A stretch of 64,000 nt of DNA. Source: G965250275 sp965250275. GTDB taxonomy: Bacteria > Pseudomonadota > Alphaproteobacteria > Rhodobacterales > Rhodobacteraceae. Position 1 is the stretch's first letter. Each line of letters starts with the position of its first letter. Shown in pieces: positions 45,673-54,415 of this stretch. The notes under the pieces were generated by a model. It saw only the letters and a list, made by a program, of their open reading frames with translations, was not told the DNA's origin and ran no database searches. The stretch is from assembly GCA_965250275.1 (NCBI GenBank), contig OZ252297.1, forward strand, positions 4,526,001 to 4,590,000. Reading direction: 5' to 3'. Made by a program: the position numbers and the translations under genes.

Positions 45673-46494
45673 ATGCGTTCAGATCACTTCCAGGAAAACC
45701 TTCGTCTGCTGTGCAGCTACGGCAAATCCACTTCCGAGATTTGCCGGCAGGCGGGATTCAATCGGCAACAGTTCAACAAATACCTTAATGGCCACGCCTG
45801 GCCGTCACTGGCGACCTTGCGCAGGATTTGCGACTTTTTCGGCGTCGACGATCACGAAATCCTGCTGCCCCACGATACGTTCAAGGCCATCATTCGGCTG
45901 CGGCCTCCTAAATTCGGTGTGAAGCCCACGATATTCGAAGACGTGATGCGAAACCTGATGCAGAGCGAAAAGGTTGATCAGGTCAATCTGGAGCGGCACG
46001 CGGGGTACTATCACGTGTACGTTGCGCCTAACCCGGCCAACGGGAACCTGGTGCGCTCATTGGTGAGGCTATACCGCGAAAACGACATCTGGCTGACCAA
46101 AACGATCGATCGTTACCTGGACGACTCGATCTTTATCAGCCCCTCAACGGTGAAGTACTCCGGCATCGTTGTTGAGACATTTCAACGCCTTACCATTGTC
46201 GAGCGCGAAGAGGGCAGCGGCCGCAGCATCTGGGCGACCATGCTGTTCTGCTCCGATCAGTCCACACCCACCTACCTGTCTGGCCTGAGTATGGTGGCAG
46301 AGACCCAAGGGCGCATGGACATCAACTGCCTCAGGGTGGTTTGGCACTATCTCGGCCGGGACCCGGACCTGCGCGGCGCATTGCGTCAATGCGGCATCGT
46401 GGACCCGGCTGTTGATCCGGTTCCCGAAATTGTCATCGAATGCACTGACAACTCGCTGAGAGAAAACGAGCCTACCATGGCCCCGCGCGGCTGA
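45673..46494 (+). CDS. HTH regulator with uncharacterised C-terminal domain
   Basis: 273 residues. The N-terminus is a helix-turn-helix of the XRE/lambda-repressor type (TSEICRQAGFNRQQFNKYLNG, then PSLATLRRICDFFGV). The rest (about 75-255) is a mixed alpha/beta region I cannot assign; it contains LERHAGYYHVYVAPNP and a segment describing a possible beta sandwich, perhaps a ligand sensor. Divergent from the dipeptide-type importer and likely its regulator. A GC-rich hairpin surrounds its stop codon. Confidence 0.78.
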   Translation: MRSDHFQENLRLLCSYGKSTSEICRQAGFNRQQFNKYLNGHAWPSLATLRRICDFFGVDDHEILLPHDTFKAIIRLRPPKFGVKPTIFEDVMRNLMQSEKVDQVNLERHAGYYHVYVAPNPANGNLVRSLVRLYRENDIWLTKTIDRYLDDSIFISPSTVKYSGIVVETFQRLTIVEREEGSGRSIWATMLFCSDQSTPTYLSGLSMVAETQGRMDINCLRVVWHYLGRDPDLRGALRQCGIVDPAVDPVPEIVIECTDNSLRENEPTMAPRG

Positions 46495-46508
46495 AGCCGC
46501 GCAAGGGG
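46481..46508. terminator. GC-rich hairpin between convergent genes
   Basis: CCCC-GCGCGGC (46481-46491) pairs with GCCGCGC-GGGG (46496-46508), the stop codon of the HTH gene lying in the loop region. No T-run follows on either strand, so it would be a weak or Rho-assisted bidirectional terminator between the HTH gene and the convergent thiolase gene. Confidence 0.4.
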
Positions 46509-46524
46509 CAAATGATGGTTTCGC

Positions 46525-47700
46525 TTAGAGTCGCTCGATGGCCAATGCGATGCCTTGGCCGCCGCCGATGCACATGGTGACCAGACCTTTGCTGCCACCA
46601 GTGCGTTCCAACTCGTAAAGGGCCTTGAGCGTAATGATCGCTCCGGTCGCGCCAACCGGGTGTCCCAGCGCAATTGCGCCCCCATTGGGGTTCACCTTGG
46701 CGGCATCCAGACCAAGCTCCTTGTTTACGGCCAAGGCTTGAGCGGCAAAGGCCTCGTTGCTTTCCACAACATCAAACTCCTCCACCGACAAACCGGTGCG
46801 CGCCATCAGGGCCTGCACCGCAGGGATGGGTCCGACCCCCATGACCTCGGGCCGCACACCGGCATGCGCATAGCCCAGCACGCGGGCTTTCGGTTTCAGG
46901 CCTGCGCGTTCTGCAGCGTCGGCGCTTGCCAGAACCATTGCCGCGGCGCCGTCGTTGATCCCACTTGCATTTCCTGCCGTGACACTGCCGTCTTTCTGAA
47001 ACACCGGCCGCAGCCCGGCCAATGCGTCGGCGGTTGTGGCTTTGGGGTGCTCATCCACTTTGAACGGAACCTTTTCACGCCGGACCATCACGTCGACCGG
47101 CGCAATCTGTGAATCGAAGTACCCGGCTTCGAGTGCGGCCGCCGCTCGCGTTTGACTGGTCAGTGCAAAGGCGTCCTGATCTTCTCGGGTGATCTGATGT
47201 TCGGTGGCCACGTTCTCAGCGGTCACCCCCATGTGCCCTGTTCCGAACGGACAGTTCAACGCGCCCAGCATCATGTCCAGCGACGCCACATCTCCCATCT
47301 TGGCGCCCCACCGTGCGGAAGGGACCACAAATGGGCTGCGCGACATTGATTCCGCCCCACCTGCCAGCGCGAAATCAGCGTCACCCAGCATTAGCGATTG
47401 CACTGCAGAAACCACGGCCTGTGCGCCAGAACCGCACAACCGGTTGACGTTCATCGCCGGCGTGGAGTCTGGTATTCCCGCCTGCATCGCTGCAACACGG
47501 CTGAGATACATGTCCCGTGGTTCGGTGTTGATGACGTGGCCGAACACCACGTGTCCGATCTGTCCGCCTTCAACGCCCGACTTTTCCAGAGCCGCTTCCG
47601 TTGCCACCGTAGCGAGATCGATCGGCGCCGTGCTCGCCAACGCCCCGCCAAAGGTCCCAATTGCGGTGCGCGCACCGTCCAGAATTACGACATCAGTCAT
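46525..47700 (-). CDS. Acetyl-CoA C-acyltransferase / beta-ketothiolase
   Basis: Thiolase of 391 residues that condenses or cleaves beta-ketoacyl-CoA. Active-site Cys in NRLCGSGAQAV, then EAFAAQALAV, GGAIALGHPVGATGA (catalytic His) and the final CIGGGQGIA (second Cys). Start ATG 47700 (MTDVVILDGAR); residues further upstream are not family-like. Divergent from a XRE-cupin regulator 117 bases away, which may control it. No other beta-oxidation genes adjoin; acyl chain preference cannot be told. Confidence 0.93.
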   Translation of the reverse strand: MTDVVILDGARTAIGTFGGALASTAPIDLATVATEAALEKSGVEGGQIGHVVFGHVINTEPRDMYLSRVAAMQAGIPDSTPAMNVNRLCGSGAQAVVSAVQSLMLGDADFALAGGAESMSRSPFVVPSARWGAKMGDVASLDMMLGALNCPFGTGHMGVTAENVATEHQITREDQDAFALTSQTRAAAALEAGYFDSQIAPVDVMVRREKVPFKVDEHPKATTADALAGLRPVFQKDGSVTAGNASGINDGAAAMVLASADAAERAGLKPKARVLGYAHAGVRPEVMGVGPIPAVQALMARTGLSVEEFDVVESNEAFAAQALAVNKELGLDAAKVNPNGGAIALGHPVGATGAIITLKALYELERTGGSKGLVTMCIGGGQGIALAIERL

Positions 47701-47817
47701 GTTGTCATCCCCTCGATTCAAGTTTGGGCGAGTATGCCCCTGGCCGCATTTGGATGCCAACAGGAACCGGACGTCCTTGCGTTGACTTTTCGTGCCTGAG
47801 TCCGGCACCATTCCGTT

Positions 47818-48381
47818 ATGACGGAGAGCGCGGACGATATCCTGACCCGGTTGCCGAGCCGCCTGCGCGAAGCAAGGCGTGCGAAAGGGCTGTCTTTGGA
47901 AGCTGTCGCCAATCTGTCTGGCGTTTCACGCTCCATGGTCAGCCAGATCGAACGAGGCGAGAGCAGCCCAACGATCGCAACACTGTGGAATCTGACGCGT
48001 GCACTGCAGGTGGACTTCGCAGGTTTGCTGGATGACGAGGCCGGCAATGACCAGATTGAACTGCTCACCGAGGCCCAGGTACCAAGGATTGAGAATGTCG
48101 GCGAGGGCGTCACCATTCGAATTCTCTCCCCGCCGGAAGAAGCCGGGGAACATGAAGTCTACGAACTTCGCTTTGCTGCGAATGGTGTGCTGGACAGCCA
48201 GCCGCACAAACGCGGAGCAAGAGAGCAGGTTTCCGTTATATCGGGCACGATCACGGTGCTGTCCGGGTCGGCACAGCAGGATGTTGGTGCCGGCGAAACG
48301 GCGCGATACTCTGCAGATGTTCCGCACAGGTTGTCCGCGGACGCACCGGCGCAGGCCTTTCTGATCGTTCGGGATGCCTAG
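47818..48381 (+). CDS. XRE-cupin transcriptional regulator
   Basis: 187-residue regulator with an N-terminal XRE helix-turn-helix (LREARRAKGLSLEAVANLSGVSRSMVSQIERG, about 13-65) and a C-terminal small cupin domain (about 105-185; SQPHKRGAREQVSVISGTI). Such proteins commonly control amine, amino acid or acid catabolism. Divergent from the thiolase gene. No Shine-Dalgarno is evident. Its TAG stop is shared with the convergent TetR gene: the four bases CTAG (48378-48381) end both frames. Confidence 0.88.
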   Translation: MTESADDILTRLPSRLREARRAKGLSLEAVANLSGVSRSMVSQIERGESSPTIATLWNLTRALQVDFAGLLDDEAGNDQIELLTEAQVPRIENVGEGVTIRILSPPEEAGEHEVYELRFAANGVLDSQPHKRGAREQVSVISGTITVLSGSAQQDVGAGETARYSADVPHRLSADAPAQAFLIVRDA

Positions 48382-49037
48382 GCACCGCTGATGGCGCGAA
48401 ACCCGGCTTCGCAATAGTCCAAAAGCAACTCGGAAGACCCACCCTCACCGTCCTGCCCGGCCAGTGCATCAATCCGCCAACCGGACGCGCGCAACGACAA
48501 CATCGACGACACCATGAAAACGAAACCGGCCCCGATTGCACGCGGGTCGGTCTGTGGCAGAAGGCGCGCGAGCTCTTGAACGAACACCGCAGCCGTCGGG
48601 TCAAAACATCTGGCCGCAATGTCCCGCCACCGTTCATCCGCAGAGACATGCGCCACCAGCCGGCCATATGCCAGCCATTGTGGTCCGGCATGAAAGGTTT
48701 GGTGCAAGTATGGATCGACAAAGGCGGCGATGACCCGACGCAGGGTGAGCGGGCCGGCTCCACGCGCCGCCTCAAGCGCCTGCAGGCGCAGAGCAGACAA
48801 CTCCTCCGCGCGTCGGGCGACAACTGTGAAAAACAGGTCTTCCTTGGCACCGCCATGATGGTTCACCAGCGCCCCCTGCACACCTGCCAGTGCCGCGATG
48901 TCCCGAATAGATGCGCCTTCGAATCCACGCTCCGCAAAGAGCTGTTCCGCAGCATCCAGGATCCGGGCACGCGTCGCCAGAGACCGCTTGCTGGGGGCCC
49001 TTTGTCGTTGTCTTTGTTCAGGTTTTTCAATCGTCAT
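48378..49037 (-). CDS. TetR-family regulator (CerR-type C-terminus)
   Basis: 219-residue repressor. The helix-turn-helix is AEQLFAERGFEGASIRDIAALAGVQGALVNHHGGAKEDLF, close to the CerR/YbiH subgroup, with a C-terminal DUF1956-like domain (about 95-210). Divergent from the flavin monooxygenase operon with an 83-base gap, so it probably represses it. The C-terminal end overlaps the XRE-cupin gene by its stop codon. Confidence 0.87.
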   Translation of the reverse strand: MTIEKPEQRQRQRAPSKRSLATRARILDAAEQLFAERGFEGASIRDIAALAGVQGALVNHHGGAKEDLFFTVVARRAEELSALRLQALEAARGAGPLTLRRVIAAFVDPYLHQTFHAGPQWLAYGRLVAHVSADERWRDIAARCFDPTAAVFVQELARLLPQTDPRAIGAGFVFMVSSMLSLRASGWRIDALAGQDGEGGSSELLLDYCEAGFRAISGA

Positions 49038-49057
49038 AAAAACAGCTTGCCTTATTT

Positions 49058-49077
49058 TTAACGATTGTTCAATTTAA
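49058..49077. promoter_or_regulatory. Possible TetR operator before the monooxygenase operon
   Basis: TTAACGATTGTTCAATTTAA has TTAA ends and an inner ATTG-tt-CAAT inverted repeat (49064-49073). It lies between the divergent TetR and monooxygenase genes. The symmetry is partial, so the assignment is tentative. Confidence 0.35.
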
Positions 49078-49120
49078 GAAGAGCCAAAAACACATCTTTG
49101 GACAAAAAAGGAAACGACGC

Positions 49121-50458
49121 GTGACAGAGTCCGACCAGACCGTGCCACTGGATGGCACGCACGAGAAGTTTGCGCTTATCGGGGCCGGTCCGATGGGGCT
49201 GGCCATGGCCAAAGTTCTCCGCGAGCAGGGCATCCCGTTCCAGGGGTTCGAGCTGCACAGCGATGTCGGCGGGCTGTGGGATATCGATGGTCCGAAGTCG
49301 ACGATGTATGAGACCGCACATCTGATCTCGTCCAAGACCATGACCGAGTTCGCCGATTTCCCGATGAAGCCAGAGGTGGCTGAGTATCCCTCGCACCGGG
49401 AACTGCGCGAGTATTTTCGAGATTTCGCCCGGCACTTTGACCTCTACGCGAATTACGCATTCAGCACCGAAGTGATCCGTACTGAACCCGTCGGGGCTGA
49501 TGGCGAAGGCTGGCACGTGACATGGCGAACTGCAGATGGGCTTGAACAGACCGCGGTTTTTGCTGGCGTGATGATTGCAAACGGCACGCTGTCCGAACCC
49601 AATATTCCAGAATTCCAGGGCACCTTCGACGGTGAGCTGATCCATGCCAGCCAATATCGCGATCCGCGTCAGTTCGCGGACAAAAGCGTGTTGATTGTTG
49701 GCGCAGGGAATTCGGGCTGTGACATCGCCGTCGATGCGATTCACCATGGCGAGAGTTGCGACATTTCCATGCGCCGCGGGTACTACTTCGTGCCCAAGTA
49801 CGTGTTTGGAAAGCCTGCAGACACCATGGGGCAACTGATCAAACTCCCCATGCCGGTCAAGCGCAAGATCGACAGCATGATTTTGAAATGGTTTGTTGGA
49901 GATCCCCAGAAATACGGTTTTCCGAAGCCCGACTACCAACTTTACGAAAGCCACCCGATCGTGAATTCGTTGATCCTGTTTCACGCAGGTCATGGAGATC
50001 TGCGGATCCGGCCCGATATCGAGCGGCTTGACGGCAAGACAGTCCATTTCAAAGACGGCAGCCAATCTGACTATGACATGATCCTGGCGGCCACGGGTTA
50101 TGTCCTGCACTATCCGTTCATCGACGACGCCTTGCTGAACTGGCAGGCAGACGCGCCTCACCTTTACCTGAACTGCATGCATCCGGAGCGCGACGATCTC
50201 TTTGTGCTTGGTATGATCGAGGCATCCGGTTTGGGTTGGCAGGGGCGGCACGAGCAGGCGGAAATGGTCGCGCGCTATTTGAAGGGTCTCAAATCGCGGT
50301 CCCATGCTGCCACCGAGATCAAGGCCAAGAAAGCAAACGGGTTTGAACGCGCCACGGGGGGCATGGACTATCTGAAACTGCCGCGGATGGCTTACTACGT
50401 CGACAAGGCAACTTATCGCAAAGCGGTGACAGATTCGATCAAGGCGCTGGCGAAATGA
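49121..50458 (+). CDS. Flavin-containing monooxygenase
   Basis: FAD/NADPH monooxygenase of 445 residues. FAD motif GAGPMGLAMAKVLREQG (about 18-34), FMO fingerprint FDGELIHASQY, NADPH motif VGAGNSGCDIAVDA (about 191-204), and ATGY near 325. Members oxygenate N or S atoms or perform Baeyer-Villiger oxidation. Start GTG 49121 after AAGGAAA. First of four genes linked by 4-base overlaps (monooxygenase, BASS transporter, two dehydrogenases). The substrate is unknown. Confidence 0.9.
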   Translation: MTESDQTVPLDGTHEKFALIGAGPMGLAMAKVLREQGIPFQGFELHSDVGGLWDIDGPKSTMYETAHLISSKTMTEFADFPMKPEVAEYPSHRELREYFRDFARHFDLYANYAFSTEVIRTEPVGADGEGWHVTWRTADGLEQTAVFAGVMIANGTLSEPNIPEFQGTFDGELIHASQYRDPRQFADKSVLIVGAGNSGCDIAVDAIHHGESCDISMRRGYYFVPKYVFGKPADTMGQLIKLPMPVKRKIDSMILKWFVGDPQKYGFPKPDYQLYESHPIVNSLILFHAGHGDLRIRPDIERLDGKTVHFKDGSQSDYDMILAATGYVLHYPFIDDALLNWQADAPHLYLNCMHPERDDLFVLGMIEASGLGWQGRHEQAEMVARYLKGLKSRSHAATEIKAKKANGFERATGGMDYLKLPRMAYYVDKATYRKAVTDSIKALAK

Positions 50459-51357
50459 ATGAAATCGACACCGTATTGCTGAACTTCAGTCCGGCAAGCC
50501 TGACGCTGCTGAACGCGATCCTGGCCATCGTAATGTTTTCCATTGCGTTGGACCTTAGACCCGCGGACTTTGCACGGCTGGCGCGCGCGCCAAGGCCACT
50601 GGTCACAGGTCTGGTGTCGCAGTTTCTCTTGCTGCCCGCGCTCACATGGTTGCTGGTCATCAGCACAAAGCCGCAGGCTTCAATCGCCCTGGGCCTGACA
50701 CTGGTGGCAGCCTGTCCCGGCGGCAACATTTCCAACTTCATCACCCACCGTGCCGGCGGAAACGCCGCCCTGTCTGTGTCGATGACCGCCTTTGCAACGA
50801 TTGGCGCGATCCTGCTGACACCGATCAACATCGCCTTCTGGGGCAGCCTCTATGCCCCGAGCCGCGCGATCCTTCAGGCAACCCATATCGATCCCCTTCA
50901 AATCGCCTTTACGGTTTCGATGATGCTGGTCTTGCCCCTCATTTTGGGTGTGCTCCTGAACACCCGACGGCCAGAACTGGCGGCACGCCTGCGCACACCA
51001 CTGCAGTATCTGTCTATGGCGATCTTCGTGGCGTTTATCGTTCTCGCGCTGGCGGCAAACTGGGACTTCTTTCTTGGGTACGTGCACTATGTCGCGCTGC
51101 TGGTGTTGGTGCACAACGCGCTGGCGCTTTCAGGGGGCTACACGCTGGCCACGCTTGCCGGGGTTTCAGCATATGACCGTCGCTCGATCACCATTGAGAC
51201 GGGGATTCAAAACTCCGGCCTCGGGCTCGTGCTGATTTTCGGCTTCTTTGGCGGTCTGGGCGGCATGGCCGTGGTCGCCGCATTCTGGGGGATCTGGCAC
51301 GCGATATCCGGCATCGCTTTGGCCCAAATCATGTCCCGAACGGTGGCGGCACGATGA
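50455..51357 (+). CDS. Bile acid:sodium symporter family (BASS) transporter
   Basis: Inner membrane protein of 300 residues with about nine or ten hydrophobic helices. VAACPGGNISNFITHRAGGNAALSVSMTA is the BASS/SBF core (sodium-site region), and ITIETGIQNSGLGLVLIF is the second signature. It should import an organic anion with sodium. The ATG overlaps the monooxygenase stop (ATGA), so the cargo is likely the monooxygenase substrate or a precursor. Confidence 0.9.
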   Translation: MNEIDTVLLNFSPASLTLLNAILAIVMFSIALDLRPADFARLARAPRPLVTGLVSQFLLLPALTWLLVISTKPQASIALGLTLVAACPGGNISNFITHRAGGNAALSVSMTAFATIGAILLTPINIAFWGSLYAPSRAILQATHIDPLQIAFTVSMMLVLPLILGVLLNTRRPELAARLRTPLQYLSMAIFVAFIVLALAANWDFFLGYVHYVALLVLVHNALALSGGYTLATLAGVSAYDRRSITIETGIQNSGLGLVLIFGFFGGLGGMAVVAAFWGIWHAISGIALAQIMSRTVAAR

Positions 51358-52283
51358 CCCGCATTCTGGTAACGGGTGCCTCCGGTGCCGTGGGATCTGC
51401 GTTCCTGACAGCGCTCGCGGGGTCCGATCACGAGGTTATTGCAACCGACCTGCGGCGTCCGGCGCAGCTGTCCGGTTGCGCCCGGTTTGTCGAGATGGAC
51501 GTCGGCGGGCCTGATGTCCAGAGCGTGATTGGCGAAGTCCGACCAGATGTGGTAGTGCATCTGGCATCAATCGTGAACCCGATTGCCCGAGAGGTCGCCC
51601 ATAAAGTCGATGTCGTCGGCAGCCGAAATGTCATCGACGCCTGCCTGGCTCATGATGTGACGCGGTTGGTCGTGACATCTTCCGGGGCCGCATATGGATA
51701 TCATGCGGACAACCCTGACTGGCTGATTGAGACGGATGACCTGCGTGGCAACGCGGAGTTCGCCTATGCCGATCACAAACGCCAGGTTGAAGAAATGCTC
51801 GCTCAAACACGAGAGAGCCACCCGCATCTGGAACAGGTCGTGCTACGCGTCGGAACGGTGTTGGGCGTGGGCATGGAAAACCAGATCACGGCGCTTTTCC
51901 ACAAACCCCGGCTGCTGGCCATCGCTGGCAGCGACAGCCCGTTTGTGTTCATCGGGACGGAGGATCTTGCTCAGATCCTGATGCGTGCGGCGACAGATGG
52001 ACCGACCGGCATCTTCAATGTCGCCTCGGACGGCGCCATGCAGATCGATGACCTTGCCCAGGCGTTGCGGAAACCTGTGTTGCGCCTGCCTGCCTGGGTG
52101 CTCAAATCTGTTCTGTCTGTGGCGCGACCGTTGGGACTGTCTCGCTACGGCCCGGAACAGGTCCGATTTTTGCAATACCGTCCCGTTCTGGACAATCACG
52201 CGCTGAAAACATCGTTCGGCTACGTGCCGAAGCTCAGCAGTGCCGAGGTTTTCAGAGAATGGCAAAAGGGAGCGGGACTGTGA
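51354..52283 (+). CDS. NAD-dependent epimerase/dehydratase (extended SDR)
   Basis: 309-residue Rossmann enzyme. Cofactor motif TGASGAVGSAFL, VVHLASIVNP, active-site Ser-Ser-Gly then YADHKRQVEE (Tyr-x-x-x-Lys: YADHK). It overlaps the transporter gene by 4 bases and belongs to the same operon. Might reduce or oxidise a carbonyl/alcohol on the monooxygenase substrate; the reaction is not inferable. Confidence 0.85.
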   Translation: MTRILVTGASGAVGSAFLTALAGSDHEVIATDLRRPAQLSGCARFVEMDVGGPDVQSVIGEVRPDVVVHLASIVNPIAREVAHKVDVVGSRNVIDACLAHDVTRLVVTSSGAAYGYHADNPDWLIETDDLRGNAEFAYADHKRQVEEMLAQTRESHPHLEQVVLRVGTVLGVGMENQITALFHKPRLLAIAGSDSPFVFIGTEDLAQILMRAATDGPTGIFNVASDGAMQIDDLAQALRKPVLRLPAWVLKSVLSVARPLGLSRYGPEQVRFLQYRPVLDNHALKTSFGYVPKLSSAEVFREWQKGAGL

Positions 52284-53056
52284 AAACAGCTGTCATCACG
52301 GGCGGCACGGGTGGATTGGGCCGGGCCTTGGACGCAGCCTTGCAGGAGCGTGGATGGTTCACCGTACTCATCGATTTGCCGGGATCCGAAGCAAAGGCCG
52401 AAAGGGCAGAGGGAACCAGCCGATTTTTCCCTTGCGACCTGACCGACAGCGCGGCGCTGCAAGATGTATGCGCGCAGGTTTGCGCCTCACGCCCATCCGT
52501 CGATCTGGTGATTTACAACGCTGGTATCACACAGATCGGACGGTTGGATGAAACACCACTCGAAACTCACAGACGGGTCTTCGAGATCAACTATTTTGCG
52601 GCCGTCGAGATGGCGAAAGCTCTCCAGGATGCAGTGCGTGCGTCCAAAGGCACCCATCTTGCGATCTCTTCAGTTGCCGGATTTGCGCCGCTGCACCGTC
52701 GCACTGCCTACGCCGCCAGCAAGCATGCACTGGAGGGGTTCTTTAAATCGCTCCGCTCGGAAGAACGAGAACATGGTGTGGACTGCCTGATTGCAGCACC
52801 CAGCTTTGTCGGAACCAATCTCGGCAATCCTCAGGCCCAGCCGGATGGCATTGCACGCCCGGGATCGGCAACCGACGGAATTGACTACATGACGCCGGAG
52901 GAAGCAGCTGCGGTTATCCTGAAAGGCTATGACCGCCGCGCAGAAGCCATCCCGGTCGGGCGCGTCGCACGGATGTCGTACCTTGTGAACCGACTCTCCC
53001 CAGCTCTGTTCGCGCGTTTGATGGAGAAAAACATCAAACGTGAATCCCAAACCTGA
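52280..53056 (+). CDS. Short-chain dehydrogenase/reductase
   Basis: Classical SDR, 258 residues. The cofactor motif is TGGTGGLGRALD, NAG is in VIYNAGITQ, the catalytic Ser is in ISSVAGFAP, and the catalytic Tyr/Lys in YAASKHALEGF. Start GTG 52280 overlaps the upstream stop (GTGA), matching the operon pattern and sitting after GGGAGCGGG; an ATG at 52259 is in frame but inside the previous gene. Fourth gene of the monooxygenase operon. Confidence 0.9.
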   Translation: MKTAVITGGTGGLGRALDAALQERGWFTVLIDLPGSEAKAERAEGTSRFFPCDLTDSAALQDVCAQVCASRPSVDLVIYNAGITQIGRLDETPLETHRRVFEINYFAAVEMAKALQDAVRASKGTHLAISSVAGFAPLHRRTAYAASKHALEGFFKSLRSEEREHGVDCLIAAPSFVGTNLGNPQAQPDGIARPGSATDGIDYMTPEEAAAVILKGYDRRAEAIPVGRVARMSYLVNRLSPALFARLMEKNIKRESQT

Positions 53057-53071
53057 CCAGCCTGCAACCGG

Positions 53072-53359
53072 TCAGGCCTGCACGACCCAATCGAACGTAC
53101 GCACGGTCTTTTCGGCCACCATCGGCGCAACTTCGGCGTCAAAACTCAGAAAATGCGCCGACGCCAAATGCAGGTCGAATGCCTTTGCGTCTGTGTAGAG
53201 CTCATACAAGAAGATTTCGCTGTCCGGACCGCCACACACATCGAAGCGATGACACCCATCCTCTTCCTTCAGAGACGTTCGCGCCTGGGCCTCCACCAGC
53301 GTGCGAAAGACATCAAATGACCCGGGACGGATTTTGAAGGTCACACAGACCGCAAACAT
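53072..53359 (-). CDS. Antibiotic biosynthesis monooxygenase-fold (quinol monooxygenase) protein
   Basis: 95-residue ABM-fold protein (FAVCVTFKIRPGSFDVFRTL ... EEDGCHRFDVCGGPD ... FLYELYTDAKAFDLHLAS). Such small dimers are found as putative quinol monooxygenases or as non-catalytic partners in sugar-acid clusters. Last gene of the GntR-led minus-strand operon, 3 bases after the Gfo/Idh gene. Enzymatic role unproven. Confidence 0.85.
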   Translation of the reverse strand: MFAVCVTFKIRPGSFDVFRTLVEAQARTSLKEEDGCHRFDVCGGPDSEIFLYELYTDAKAFDLHLASAHFLSFDAEVAPMVAEKTVRTFDWVVQA

Positions 53360-53362
53360 TGT

Positions 53363-54412
53363 TTACACCGTTTGTTGTGAGAATTTCAGCTGCCGCCCCT
53401 CGGCATCAGAGCGATACGCCAGATCAACCATTCGCATGACCGGCAGATAATCCCGCGCGAGGTTCTCGAACGGCTCCTCCCCGCGACAGGCCCGTGCCAC
53501 ATGTGCGATCAAAGCCGCGACACATCCGCCGCCAAAGCTGTCCGCGTCCATTTCGTAGTGCAACGGAATGAGCTGCCACTCTGGTGAGCCAAAGGCACGG
53601 AAGGTCACGTGTCCCTGCCCATCCACACGGACCGCCCCCCCCTCGCCCTCAAGAAGAAACTCGCCCATCGTGCGGCGTGGGTTGTCCGCGACATGATCCG
53701 ACAATCGGTTGCCGTCAAACACGGATTGCGCGCCATTCACGTGCTTCATCACAACGACGCCTGCGTCTTCGCCGGTGATCACCGGATTCAACTGCCTCAA
53801 CGACGCAAAAACAGACTCTACGTCTCCCAACAACCAACGGAACAAGTCGAAGAAATGGACCGCTGTTTCATGGATCAAAAGCCTCGGCATGACCTGAAAG
53901 GCCGGTTGCCGATCAAGATAGGCATCAGGACCGCGCCCATCGCCGGGTCGCAGATCGAACCGCGCCTGGTATACGGCACCGACTTTGCCTTCCTTCAGCA
54001 GATCACGGACCTGCCGGTACCACGGCTGAAAGCGGAAATTCTCGTGTATCACGATCCGTGTTGCGGCCTGATCGGCAGCGTCGATCAGGCTTTCGGCTGA
54101 CGCAATCGACGTTGTGAAGGGTTTCTGGCAAACGATCACCCTGCCCTCGGCCAGCGCCGCGCGCACCAACGTGTCATGGGCCGGCGGCGGCGCCACGATG
54201 TCGACAATCTGAGCCGGGACGCGCGCCAGCAAAGCTGTCAGATCGGTGTCTCCTGGTACGCCCAGCGCACCGGCAATTTCCGCAACCCGATCGGGGTCGC
54301 TATCGCAAACTCCTGCCAGCCGGACACCGGGTTGTGATTGCCATGCGGCAAGGTGGAACTGGCTGAAATACCCAAGCCCGACAACCACCACCGCAAGTGC
54401 ACGTTCAGGCAT
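53363..54412 (-). CDS. Gfo/Idh/MocA-family oxidoreductase
   Basis: 349 residues. The N-terminal Rossmann domain has VVVGLGYFSQFHL and the cofactor loop CQKPF (EKP-like: IVCQKPFTTS), followed by a C-terminal alpha/beta catalytic domain with LIHETAVHFFDLFRWLLG. Members oxidise sugars, cyclitols or sugar acids with NAD(P). In this operon it could oxidise a tetronate or precursor at C3. The stop lies 3 bases before the ABM gene, and it starts 3 bases after otnC. Confidence 0.88.
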   Translation of the reverse strand: MPERALAVVVVGLGYFSQFHLAAWQSQPGVRLAGVCDSDPDRVAEIAGALGVPGDTDLTALLARVPAQIVDIVAPPPAHDTLVRAALAEGRVIVCQKPFTTSIASAESLIDAADQAATRIVIHENFRFQPWYRQVRDLLKEGKVGAVYQARFDLRPGDGRGPDAYLDRQPAFQVMPRLLIHETAVHFFDLFRWLLGDVESVFASLRQLNPVITGEDAGVVVMKHVNGAQSVFDGNRLSDHVADNPRRTMGEFLLEGEGGAVRVDGQGHVTFRAFGSPEWQLIPLHYEMDADSFGGGCVAALIAHVARACRGEEPFENLARDYLPVMRMVDLAYRSDAEGRQLKFSQQTV

Positions 54413-54415
54413 AGC

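Noticed and set aside
49058..50305. 415-residue minus-strand frame opposite the monooxygenase
   Set aside because: It lies fully antisense to a gene with clear FAD and NADPH motifs and has no recognisable domain.
49121..50458. Trimethylamine monooxygenase identity
   Set aside because: The FMO fold is clear, but the operon (BASS transporter, two SDRs) lacks methylamine-pathway neighbours and I see no specific match.
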